Positions 50,285 to 62,300 of a stretch of 64,000 bases of DNA are shown piece by piece. The stretch's first letter is position 1, and each line of letters begins with the position of its first letter. The stretch is from the NCBI GenBank assembly GCA_947044365.1, contig OX345637.1:15222916-15286915 (forward strand), given 5' to 3'. Below the pieces are notes generated by a model. That model saw nothing but the letters and a program-made list of their open reading frames with translations. It was not told where the DNA came from and did no database searches. The stretch comes from Petrosia ficiformis. Taxonomy: Eukaryota; Porifera; Demospongiae; Haplosclerida; Petrosiidae. The position numbers were made by a program, and so were the translations under genes.

Positions 50285-50596
50285 CTGCTCCACATGCAAT
50301 AGTAGAAGGAGGAGGGGAAGGAGAAGGACAATTCACAATAAGGGTTATAGAAACTTTTGAAAGTCCTCCAAGAGTACATGAAAATTGTGTGCCATTATCA
50401 TCCTTAGTAACATTAGGAAGAGTGAATTCTCTCACAACACCACTAGGAGGGTTTGTGACTCTGTCAAATAAGTCACCACTTACAGCACCATTAACTTGGA
50501 GAGCTGGAGATCCAGTTTTAGCAGTATTGTTACAAATGAAAGTAAAATTGTCTCCCTCATAAACTGGATTTGTAACAGGTGTAATCTCCAACTGAC
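50285..50596 (-). CDS. F2 exon 2: Ig and hinge
   Basis: 312 nt, phase 1-1. Ig residues are nearly the same as in F1. Confidence 0.78.
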
Positions 50597-50705
50597 CTAT
50601 TAATATTTAGCTAACAATGACAAGGTTAAGTAATGGAGTATAGTTTCACTTACAATTTACAATGGACAGCATACCAAATAAAATGCATATCGCTAGTGAA
50701 CTCAT
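50285..50705 (-). CDS. F2: signal peptide, Ig, Pro-rich hinge module
   Basis: Two exons: 50705-50654 (MSSLAICILFGMLSIVN leader; donor AATT|GTAAGT) and 50596-50285 (acceptor attaatag|GTCAG; donor GCAG|GTGAGT), phase 1. The Ig has NFTFICNN and DDNGTQFSCTLGG, then a CPSPSPPPSTIACGAG hinge. It sits 2.3 kb upstream of gene D exon 1. No TM exon of its own was found; reading past the donor gives a stop within about 12 codons. Same three explanations as for F1; as an alternative 5' end it would splice to gene D exon 2. Confidence 0.7.
50654..50705 (-). CDS. F2 exon 1: signal peptide
   Basis: 52 nt, phase-1 end; 12 nt shorter than F1 exon 1 at the N-terminus. Confidence 0.7.
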
Positions 50706-51329
50706 TATAACCAATTTAAACAATCCTGACCTCAAGTAGCAATTTCAACAATAACACATTATTATAATTATACTTTCTAAACTTGTATATATAGCAATTA
50801 TTATTAAATTGTATAGTGGTGACATCATCTAAAACTCCCTTTGTGGTTAGGTTGTATATACAACTGCTGTATACTTTTTTAACACAACTGACAACAGTGC
50901 ATATAGATGATAAATAAAACAGAGATGAAAGGAATTACACAGTTTCTGTTGGATTATGACATCGTTGTACAATATAATGCATGATTACAGTATACTATAG
51001 GCTGGATTGTGCATGGTATACAATATGCATGGTGCTAATTAATGAAGCCCTACCACAAACACCTCTGCATGCCCTCTGGCTTCAGTTGTAATAAAAACGA
51101 TATTTCATATTTGTTTACTATATATAATATTATACAGTTGTTATATAACATGAGGATTTCCCACAATGTAAACATTAGGAAGATTCCTGTGCATGTAGAT
51201 ACTTCCATAGCCCCTCCCCAATTTTTGAAATCAGATATCCTACATGATCCAACACTGCCCTCCCCCTACCTCCCAAACTGAAAAACATATGGATATATTG
51301 TACGCTTTTGCCTGATCATTACATATAAC

Positions 51330-51451
51330 TTAATATAAAGTTCCCAAGTTAACAGGATCACAATACATTAATTCATATTGTGTAGCTTCTCTTTCACCTT
51401 CACAATTACAATCATTCATACAAACATCAGATTCTTCATTTATTCCAGAAG
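51330..51451 (-). CDS. Probable last exon of gene E
   Basis: 122 nt, acceptor ttttctatag|CTTCTGG, stop TAA at 51332-51330. 39 residues with four clustered cysteines (DVCMNDCNCEGE and MYCDP) and three tyrosines (QYELMY; GTLY). No known domain. Its place, upstream of F2 and downstream of gene E on the same strand, suggests the end of gene E. The splice is inferred, not shown. Confidence 0.45.
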
Positions 51452-51835
51452 CTATAGAAAATAAAGAACAACTACAGAAGAGATACATTAACCTGTTGAA
51501 ATCAATTGTATAACAATGTATACATATTATTGTAAATAATGTAATATCTGTTGATTACTAAGATTACCAAAACATTGATTACATTAGCATTTGCTGCATG
51601 TTTGTATTCCTTAATACACACTAGTACAAAATGTCAATCCATTTATTACTAATTATTAAACAAATATTGCTTGTATAGGATATTTGCAAATGACTTGTTG
51701 GTTGATTTTTCTGGGTAGCAGAATGTAATAACATATAATTGGAGTCATTGAAGTCAGACATATATATTCGATGATAATTATAATTACAGTAAAATTAGTA
51801 GAGATGCCTTATAATTACACTCTCTATTACTCACA

Positions 51836-51996
51836 AAAAAAAACGAAAGATCCACTTCCTTCTCCTACACCATTATCACTGGTTACAGTATGTTCCATTG
51901 TCACTTCCCCGAAGATTTGTAATAATAATTGTGATGACAATATTATCATCATTTGACAGAATTACTCTGTCGTTTTTCCAAGTGACATCAGAAGGT
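51836..51996 (-). pseudogene. Relic Ig exon
   Basis: On the minus strand, PSDVTWKNDRVILSNDDN then LRGSDNGTY is a clear Ig E-F strand pattern. The frame then shifts by two bases before TVTSDNGVGEGSGSFVF. Both halves are readable, so an Ig exon decayed here. Confidence 0.6.
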
Positions 51997-52136
51997 TAGG
52001 GGTTAGCTGATGATGAAGATTATTGTTATTATTGATATAAAATTATAGGGTTTACACTTGTACATGTAAAAATAGACAACAATTATTCAGACTTTTACGA
52101 TCCAAACGATTTCATAATTAATTGAACATTTTCAAT

Positions 52137-52182
52137 TACCAATGCAACTCTGAAGTATAATACTTCATAGTTGCATTGGTTC
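52137..52182. repeat. Short perfect-type hairpin
   Basis: accaatgcaactctgaagta faces tacttcatagttgcattggt, with 2-3 nt between; one interior mismatch region (ct/at). Confidence 0.85.
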
Positions 52183-53580
52183 AGAATTGCGGATTCATTA
52201 TTGAGTGATATAAGATATAAAACTTGAGCATATAATTGTATTTGGATATGAGGTGGCTTGCAAACTCTGAAACGTTAAAAATTACACTCAATGAAATTTG
52301 GAATGACGAGACTCCAGGTTTTAATTAATACTATTGTACTGTATTTCAATCTTTACTTTTGGCCATCATAATGATGTATGAACAAGTTGCTCATGTTAAG
52401 ATGTTGAGGTACTTCAAACCTAGTGGATTTCTATGACCAGTTAAAAGAATTAAGTGTTATATAACATTATGGTGACTATTAATGCAATCATCATGCAAAT
52501 TCTTCAAGTGGATTGTTCAGTTATTTATAATGCTTATTCCTCACAGATGGACCCAAGGAACTGTCTGTTACCATAATCAGGGTAAAGATAACAGTATGTG
52601 AGAAATTGTGCTTGCATTCAAAATTTATGGCAATTAGTACAGCTCACAGTTGCTGTTAGAAGACAACTGTAGTGAAGCGCTGCTTGACCTCTTGCAAATC
52701 TAGAGTTTGCAATAGTTTCATGTTATCCCCTTCAATGGTGCAGTACTGTTTCACCTTCAGCAGGTTACATGTAGATGACAAATTCAAATTACATATAAAT
52801 GTTATAGTTATAATGCAATTATATTGAAAATACAGCAGATTGAACTCAGCTTGCAAAAAGAGTCTTAAATATACCATTTTTGTTAAAATAAGCATAATAA
52901 TTATAGTTCGAATTCAGAAGGCACTTTTCAATATTTTCAAATGTGATTGCTCCTTCAACTGTGTATATAGTATCCAAAAATGTCAATATCAAACTAAAGG
53001 AAGTAAATAGAATAATGCATTACAATTTTAGTTGCAATAATTTTCTTTATAACCCCAATGACAATTTTATTGTGCCACTTTTTCCTTGCATAGGTTATTC
53101 ACTACTCATTCATCATATTGTACTGAAACGCGAAGAACAATTTGTATTGAAAATTAGAGGAAACTAAATTTTTTATTACATTGACATCAATGTGTGTTTT
53201 GAAGTATTAGTGAGCTAAAGCCAGCTGAAAGAAGGAACACAAACCACAAAAACTTTCATTATAATTTCTTTTCTCAAAAATAAATTAAAAATTTCCATTA
53301 ACCGGGCCAGGTCATACAACAACTTTTTTTTAGCTATGTATATAATTATAATACTGAGAGTTGTAGCTTTATAACAATACTACCTGTCTGTCTACTAAAA
53401 ATGTGCTCAAATATGTGGTCCTAATTTCATCAAAGAACAGTTTCATAACCCACTTGAAGACACACAACTGTATATATAATTATATATAGCATGCTACCAT
53501 GGCAACCGTTTGATGTGGTTAGGTCTTATATTTTTGTATATAGACCTGTGAATCTTTAATCTATCAGCATACAATATATT

Positions 53581-53743
53581 GTATATAGTACACTTACAGG
53601 TCTTATATACAAAAATATAGACCCTTGGTTTAGTGTCCTCGGATGTGATATAGCCCTCGCAGGCTCGGGCTATATCACATCCTTGGACACTAAACCTCGG
53701 GTCTATATTTTTGTATATAAGACCTGTAAGTGTACTATATATA
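53581..53743. repeat. Long hairpin, about 75-bp arms
   Basis: Left arm (agtacacttacaggtcttat, then atacaaaaatatagaccc, ggatgtgatatagccc) and right arm (gggctatatcacatcc ... ataagacctgtaagtgtact) pair almost throughout; loop tcgcaggctc at 53657-53666. Confidence 0.9.
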
Positions 53744-56028
53744 TTACATATATATATATATATATAATTATTATATATATACATGGCAAGTGATCATGTC
53801 ATCATTGTTGCCTTTAAAGGCAGTAGAGAGTCATTTGTTAATGAGATGTTAGATCTATACCACTTCAACACAATGTACTTTGAGTCATTCTGATATGTTG
53901 AATAATAGGCTTCGAAATCAAGAATGAACATTTGTTACATTGATATGTCATTTATGTTTAATTCACTTCTAATAGTCCTAGATCTACCAGGTTTATATCA
54001 ATCTTAAGAATATATAATTGGTAGAAGACATTCAGACTGATTTTCTGTGAATGTAAATACATATGCATGCATGCTTAATAACAAAAACGAAAATGTTAAC
54101 TTCAAAGCATAAAGATATGTATGTATTCTGAAACATTTATTGAAATACATGTTGTATTATGTTACACTATCCACTTTGTTCGAATTATAATTATAACATA
54201 ATAAATTATTATCAAGTGTTACTAGTTGTATGACCTGCTATTAAAACTGTAAAATGCACATCAAACTACAAGTCATGTATACCCATCTTTATATAGTTAA
54301 TTAAAATAATTACTATAATGATTATTAATTTCAATTCAACACAAAGGTCATCGAAATAAAATATATTTAATCACTAATTATTCAGCGATTTTGCTGAGAA
54401 CCTGATTTTTTAATGTTTTTGTGGATACAATTGTATTACAATTAACCAAACTTCTAAACAACACAGTGCACTAAATGTGCTTTAGGCAGTGCAAAAATCA
54501 AAGCTATACGATTACCCAATCCAAAGTTATAAGCGACAAACGAAGCATGTATTTGGTATCCACAACTTTAGTTTTATAAAATGGGAGAGTTATAGAGGTC
54601 GGACCACGCATGTTAACCTTTATAACTATTAATAATTACTTAAAATTCGTACACGTCACCTTAAGGTATATCAGCAACAGTTCCAGTCTGTCTCTTGTGA
54701 AGAGGAAAGTTACACCAGTTATGAATAGTAATAACTATGAATATTATGTATGACACCTAGCATTTCTGTCAACAAGTAATCTACACATAACACATACAAA
54801 AATAGTGTATTCCAGCCATCAATTAGTTAGAGAGTATGGAAGTCTGAGAATGAGACTAAACTATATATACATACCTCTGATCATTAATCCCTTATCCCTT
54901 AATTAATTAACCCTGAGCCTTGTTTTTCAAAATTCCAACACTGGTGTCTCTGCTGCATATCTTTTGGTCACTGTTCACTTTCTCTACTCCAATCTTGCCT
55001 CCTTTTCCGACATGAAGTACTACTTCTACCAACTTTCTTACTGGGACTTGAAAGTCCCCCAGCGCTTCATAGGCCTAGTTTGCAGTGATTTCTCTCTTTT
55101 GACTGCAACTAGGGTGATCCCACTACATTTTGGCACCAGCTATACACCCACGATTTCGGGTCTTACAGCAAGGGAAGTATCAGCTACCCACCAGATTGCG
55201 TGGGCTGGCTGGGGTCACTAAATTTTCAAATTGCGTGACCGGTGAGGGGGCTGTGCACCCAATTAACAGGGGCAAACCTACTTTAAAATTCCTCTCGTAC
55301 TCATTGTTTAGGGCAAAGGGCAGGCTGAATAACCATCAACTTTTGAATAACCATCAACTTTTTAGCCATTTTCATGGGATTATCTGTGACACCAATTACA
55401 ACAAACATTTAAAGTGTTTGTTACATTGTAGTTATATATTACATTATTATTGACATGGATTTAGCTAATGAACTTATTATTAATAATTAGAACTTTTGAT
55501 TGTAAATATAAAAATATTATGAAAAAAATATACGAATTTCAGTAAAATCCGATCAAAAATATAATTATAATTATGATTGCAAAACAGGTCCAGCTAATTA
55601 TTACTTCAGATTACACTGTTACCAGTTCTATACCTAGTATAGAATAGAATTAATTTTAATATATTTGATTTGATTCAACTGATATGTCACATCTTGTGTG
55701 GTATATTTGCAATATTCATGTGTGTTGTAAGTGTGTTGAAAGGTGAACAATATTCATGTTTGGTGCTAACAGGGATGGACAAGGACAAGAGTATTCATCT
55801 CCTATTGTAACTTGCAATAAAAGATATTAGAACTATTGTATATGTCTGGACTATTGCCACATTTTGCAGAGTCTGCAGTACTGCAACATAATGCAGTGTT
55901 TGCAGTATTGCAACATCATGCATGCAAAGTTGACTTCGTGCAAAGTTAGCAGTTGTAGTCCGATATAGATATAATCTTTCCAGTTATATATAATGGTGGA
56001 TATTAATACACATTATATTATAAACATA

Positions 56029-56306
56029 TTAACCTCTCATGTTATATTTTTCTTCCAATGTAAAAGCAAGTTGTGGATTTATTCTTCTAATAGCCTCTAC
56101 TAGTTTTATTATTTTAGGTTCTTCAGATCCAATAGTGTTCCTATTCAACCACATGTCAATAACATTTTTCAGACAAAGCCATACATTTTGAGGACTCTTC
56201 ATTTTGATAGCTTCTATATCAGGTTGTCGTACTCCAAGATAAGTTCCAAGTTGTTCATAATGAGGTCTTATATCATCTATGTCCTTCACAATAATTATTA
56301 GGTGTT
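56029..56306 (-). CDS. Gene E death-domain exon
   Basis: Acceptor tttttccag|AACACCT; frame to TAA at 56031-56029, or donor AGAG|GTTAAT at 56034. About 85 residues with the six-helix death-fold pattern: YEQLGTYLGVRQPDIEAIK, then VWLCLKNVIDMWLNRN, then KIIKLVEAIRRINPQLAF. W and L spacing fits the death domain better than CARD or DED. Loss of signal could only be judged with a profile search. Confidence 0.72.
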
Positions 56307-59300
56307 CTGGAAAAAAAATTAATTCACAAACACAATCTAACTTGTGTTATAAAACATTATAGCTATAAGCACATACATGAAAGAACTATATAGCTAGAGT
56401 AATGGGAGAGAATATAAGTATATAACTATAATGATTAATCTATAAATAATTATTTTCATTATCATTTATTAACCTGGTAGTAGTGTCTGTTGAGCATCAA
56501 TATGTTGAACTGTTTGTTGATCTGCCAAAAACGTTATGATATAGATTAGTAATGTAATGATTAAACAAAAGTTTTTTGTTTAGTAGTTGTTAACCTGATT
56601 CAGTGTACATGACTCAATGTACATGATTCATTGTACATGAATCAATCTACATGATTCATTGTACATGAATCAATGTACATGACTCATTGTACATACATGA
56701 AAGAGCTATATAGCTAGAGTATTATACATAATGGAGAGAATATAAGTATATAACTATAATGTAAATAAATATTTTCATTGTCGATTATTAACCTTCTACT
56801 AGTGTCTGTTGAGCATCAATATGTTGAAATGTTTGTTGATCTGCCAAAAGAGTATTATAGTAATTAACAATATAGATTAGGAATGTAATGATTAAAAAAT
56901 ATATTTTTATTTAGTAGTTGTTAGCGTGATTCAGTGTACATGACTCAATGCACATGATTCATTGTACACGACTAATGTACATAGTTCGTTGTACATGATT
57001 CAATGTACATGTACATTAATATGTATACAAAACAGTGGAATAGTGAGTAGTGATTAGAGCTGTGATCCTGACTGATAGCCAAACAGTCCCGCCCATTTAA
57101 CAGTTGGCAAGAGATTTGATTTCCGTTATTTGAGACAATAAAATATCACTCACCTCTATCTTTAGTGTACCAGTTACTTCATCACTGCAATTTACAGTCA
57201 TGTGCTACATATATAACTCAACTTGATAGAATTGCTTATTTGGCTGTTCTGTTTTACCATTATGGAATATTGGAATGGGATATGGTGTTTAGGCTCAAGC
57301 AGGCTATAGCTTAAGAATTAAGTGACTGTACATATTTATCCACATACTGTAACAATTTACTTCCATGAGTCTACATAATAGTATTATAAGAAACTCATTC
57401 GCCTACTAACAAAGTCTGGAAATGCAACAGTGTTGTTCATCACATTCAGCAGCTCAATTTTTACAATATATATATATATATACGTACTCTATTAAATGTA
57501 CGTAACTAACTCACATTGATTATTTCCACTATGTATTCGAGGATCTTCACTAGAAACCTCTACAACCAAAAAAACATATAATGCATACATGCATCTAGAT
57601 ATAGGAACATATGTGATATATTCTCATCAACACAAGGTGTTTGCTAGTTGCTACGATTGTGCTAAATAAGCTTTCAATGAATATTAAACTTGACTCTTTC
57701 ACATTCGTGATAAAGCATTTACCCTTTCACAAACACATGATATCAATGCTTAAATATTTGGATGCGTAAGTGTGTCTCTTTAGAACTGGGTTAACATAAT
57801 ATATATATATACTGTGTGTGTATGTATGTGTGTGCATGGGTAAAGCTATAAAGATTACTGAAATTGATGTGAGGCATAACAGCTTTGACAATCTAACAAG
57901 ATTACCTGGCTTTGGAGACATTGAAGGATCAGTATGAATCTTTGTAGTAGTATCTGTAATGCAAACAGAGAATAGGTAGTTATTTTGTGTGTACATCATA
58001 CTATGGATTAGATTGTAAGTGTGTGACAACATAGACCATAATATGAATGAAAGTTCAGTTAGAGGAAGCTATATTGTAAATACATGTAGTAAGCTTTGCC
58101 TGATAAATAAACTTATTACATACATACCATCTATAAAATCATTTATTTAACAACTATCCATTCTTCTCTCTACCACAATTTTATAAAATTACTGCAATTT
58201 AGAAAAAGGAATTCTTCACCGAACTACGGCATATCAATTCTACTAGCTACTAATATTAAGTCTGATGTAGTCATGTACCATAGATGAAAATACATATAAA
58301 ACCGTATACACAACAGGTATGGAAACTTCAATACCACACAACAGGCATTGAAGCTTCATATACGTGAATCTGATTGCGATCCTGGTAGAAATGACTATAA
58401 ATTGACATATTTTCCATAATTCCATGTGATTGAGAACTCTCTAGTTGTTGAAAGCTGACCATGCTGCTAAGAATGTACAAAAGGTGTCAAGTTCTAGCTT
58501 TATACAACAATTCCGCATGTAATTCCAACTGAGGTTACAGAAAATCTTAGGGAAGGTGTCCTGAGTACACAATATGTTGGTGTAATTATGTTATTTATGA
58601 CAATTATATAATTACGGTAATAATATGATATATAAATTATAATTATACATTTATATACAATAACCATTACTTATATAACAAGCAAATGGTTGTCAATACT
58701 ATACAGTGATGGGATAAGGTGGGAGAGATGGATTTGTTTGTGGAAATTAAAGCCTAAACTACAACACTATCCTGGTTTATGTATATCTCAGAGAATAATA
58801 GGAAGAGCAAGGAGGGAGTTAGGTTGGGTGTTTCAGACAACTAGATATTGTCAAGCAATCTGAGATTCCAACAAGCTGTTTAGATTGGAATGGGCAAAAT
58901 GTTAGTTCTGAAGGACACTTTTGATGATGTCATATTGAGATAAAATAGATAAAACTAAGCAGTGCTTCCTAACAAATAAATGTTTTAAAAATGTCTATCA
59001 TGAGAAACTGAATGTACATGTACTTATCTATGGGAAACATTATTATTGATTTCAACCACTTTTGATCATGGACATCACAAGTTCATTTTTGTAGAGAAAC
59101 ACTGCTAAATATTTTTTTATTGTATATATATTAAACATATCTTGCCTATCATCAAGATTCACTACATGGGGAAGTGATGTATACATAAATATATTAAAAA
59201 GAACATTGACTTACATTTTCGCCTTTTCTTTACAAGGATAATAATAGTGATAATGATAATGATGATGAGTAAAATAATAACTACTCCTCCAATTCCAATT

Positions 59301-62300
59301 CCAGCAAAATCGCTTATAGAAAGTTCTAAAGAGAAAATCAGTTAAAATTAAACCGTAAAGTATACAAACATTTAACTTACCATCATCTGATGATATGGGT
59401 GCTGTTGTCGGAGATGATGACATTGACGTTGTTATTGTTGAATCTATTTCAAGACAGACAATACATAATAAAACAACAACACAATTAAGAAATCATATAT
59501 CTATGAATAGCTTGTATATCATATACATTAACTGCATTACACATTAATACCTGACATAGCATTAGATGTTGTTGATGATGATGACATTGATGGCATTGAC
59601 ATTGGTACTGTTGAATCTATTTCAAGACAGATAGTATATAATAAAACAACAACACAATTAAGAAATCATATATCTATGAATAGCTTGTATATCATGTACG
59701 TTAACTGCATTACACATTAATACCTAACATAGCATACATCACAGTGAAACTACCAGTATGACTCAAACCAATTACACAGACTCACAATATGATTACCATA
59801 CCCTTCCGCCTACGCTTCGCGGCAAGGGTAAGTAGTTTACACTTATGATTTAGTTTGTGTAGGTTTCAGCACTGCAAAAACAAAACCAACTAAATTAAGT
59901 AATTTAGTGGTTAGTACAGTTGCAAGGATTTAACAATTATTTTGTTGTTCAGAATACGTATACATCTTATACCACAGACACTTTTATATTTAATTATAGA
60001 TGAAGCACTATAATTTTAGGGTGCTGTCTACTCATATTTCATGTCAAAGATACATATAATTGTATATGGCCATCAAAAGGGTTTGTAAACCCACAAACAC
60101 ATAATATAAATTTTACCTTCCAATACTTAGTGCACATTATGTCATAGTAATATATATACATGTAGCCACAACATCCTCTGTGACAATTAACAAACTAAAT
60201 TGAAACCCATGCTACTCCTTGCAACTGTACTAACCAATAAAATGGTTATTTTAACAATTTATGTTTTGCAGTGAAGAGGGCAAGTTTGTTCCTGCCATTA
60301 GAATATTCTAGAACATTCAGTAATCATGCAGTATGTTACTATATAAATGATTGATTTTTGACAGTTGTTGTTCTTGATTTTAAGTTAAAGAAAGTATATT
60401 TTCGAGATAATTTGTTACAGTAAATAAACTCGTAATACTCATGTATGCATCGAACACCATTCAGAAGCAATGAAAACAGAAATAATATAACTTACCAGAT
60501 ACAATAAGTTCAACTGTGTTCTCAATAGACAATACTTCATTTGTTAAAGTATTAGTATAATTACCAGTATCACTTAATATCACTGTTGTAATTGTTAATT
60601 GACCTGGTACACTAGTATCAAATCTACCACCATCAGTCACTGGAATATTGTCCTTAGTCCAGATTGATGTAGGGTTTGGGTTACCATCAATATTAGTATA
60701 GGCTATAATAGTTATATCATCTCCAGTAACCACATAGAATGGTCCAGTTTGTGGAACACCTTCAGGAGCATCTGTGAGTGTGAGATTATGACTGTAATAT
60801 TCATAGTGATGGACAATAATACTAAACATGACCTGGAAATTAAAAAAAAGGGATATTTGCATATTGATGAAACATTTATTTATACATTTAACTGCTCAGT
60901 ATTTGGCTTTCATCTGGGAAGAGAATTAACCAAAAAGAACAATTACTGCTCAAAAATTCCATTAACTACGCATAAATGAGTAAATAAGTGTATAGCAGCC
61001 ATATGCATGCATACCGTACTGTGAAAGATAGTCTGGTATATTTTTACTTTATTTCTTAGGATAGTAACAGTATCTTCAGATGCCATGCATGTAACAATAA
61101 TACATTTGAATTGAGCAGTTTCATTAATACTACAGTGTGCATATGATTTCTTGTCTAAAAAAATATAAATATACCAGGCCTGGGATATATATATATATAT
61201 ATATATATACCAGGATATGGGTTGACATGGCTAATATTACTATTACAGTATATAATGAAGTGCCGTCACTTCATTATGTACTGTGATAGAATAGTTTCCA
61301 CTGTCAGTAAGTTTAACATTAGTAAATGTAATGACTGGATGTATATACAGATATATTAGGATTAGATCCTGCTTCGCTAATGGGAGTACCATCAAATGAC
61401 CATTCATAATCAACTGGATTCTTTATACTGAATTTTCTATTTGAGTTATGAGAGCAATATTACATGTATAGCATCATTACAAGTGATTGCACTTGTGGAA
61501 AGATGTGGTAACAACTGTGCTCTACATGGAAAATAATTATGACACTGTCAGTATCTTTGATGTTAGGTGTCAACATCATTGTCCTATCGATATTATTTTA
61601 AGTTATCAATATCCTACTACAACATGAAGAATAATAATGTTGTTTCAATATAATCATACAATTGCTTATAGTAACTGAGGCGACCACTGTGATGTTAAAA
61701 TAACCAATTCATTGTTACAGTGTGAAACAATTTAGTGGCATAGTAGCTAACCAAAGCAGGCCTCTGTTGTATATTTGATATTCATTTTTAACTTGAAACT
61801 AAACAAATCCCAATAAATGTTACAATATATATTGTAACTAGTATAACCTTATTTGGCAAATAATTGCCTACAGACTTGGATTGTTTCTTGGTAAATTAAT
61901 TATGAGGTTGTAGGTTTTCATGCAGTTTCTGTATGTAACTTTCACTCTTATATATAGAGTATCAAACCACACCCCAGTTCAGTCTCCTTGCTCTCTTTCT
62001 TTACTTTCAATTGGGCTTAGGGTTTAGGGTTTAGTGTTTAGGGTTGGTGTGTAACCAATATACTTCGTTGAATTAACAAATCACTTTTTGTAGTGTACCA
62101 TTCTAAAAATACTTCTGTATAGTCCTACATTATAATGGAAGAATGGTAGCATCATATTCTAGGTAATGTATTGTATTCAACTGAAGCTGTCCAACACTGT
62201 ATAAGCACTGCCTTATTTAATTTTGTTTTTTAAAGTAACATCCCAAACATGTTTGCATGATTATGGTTTGACATTGCTACATGTTTGTTAATTTTTTATA

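Larger units (their letters stand above)
52000..56020. other. No exon seen; probable gene E last intron
   Basis: Holds hairpins at 52137-52182 and 53581-53743. Plus-strand frames near 54964 and 55130 lack domain or splice support. Confidence 0.45.
51330..56306 (-). other. Gene E 3' part: death domain to last exon
   Basis: After the death-domain exon there is a 4.6-kb gap before a small terminal-looking exon at 51451-51330. The two are phase compatible (AGAG|GTTAAT ... tctatag|CTTCTGG). If the donor at 56034 is not used, the protein ends at the stop at 56029 instead. Confidence 0.4.

Noticed and set aside
54964..55453. Two plus-strand frames near 55 kb
   Set aside because: Overlapping frames without recognisable domain, start context or splice support; probably remnant repeat sequence.
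57140..57200. Possible extra gene E exon between 57515 and 56840
   Set aside because: Has an acceptor (aattgcag) and donor (gaggtgagt), but in the required phase it meets a stop within four codons.
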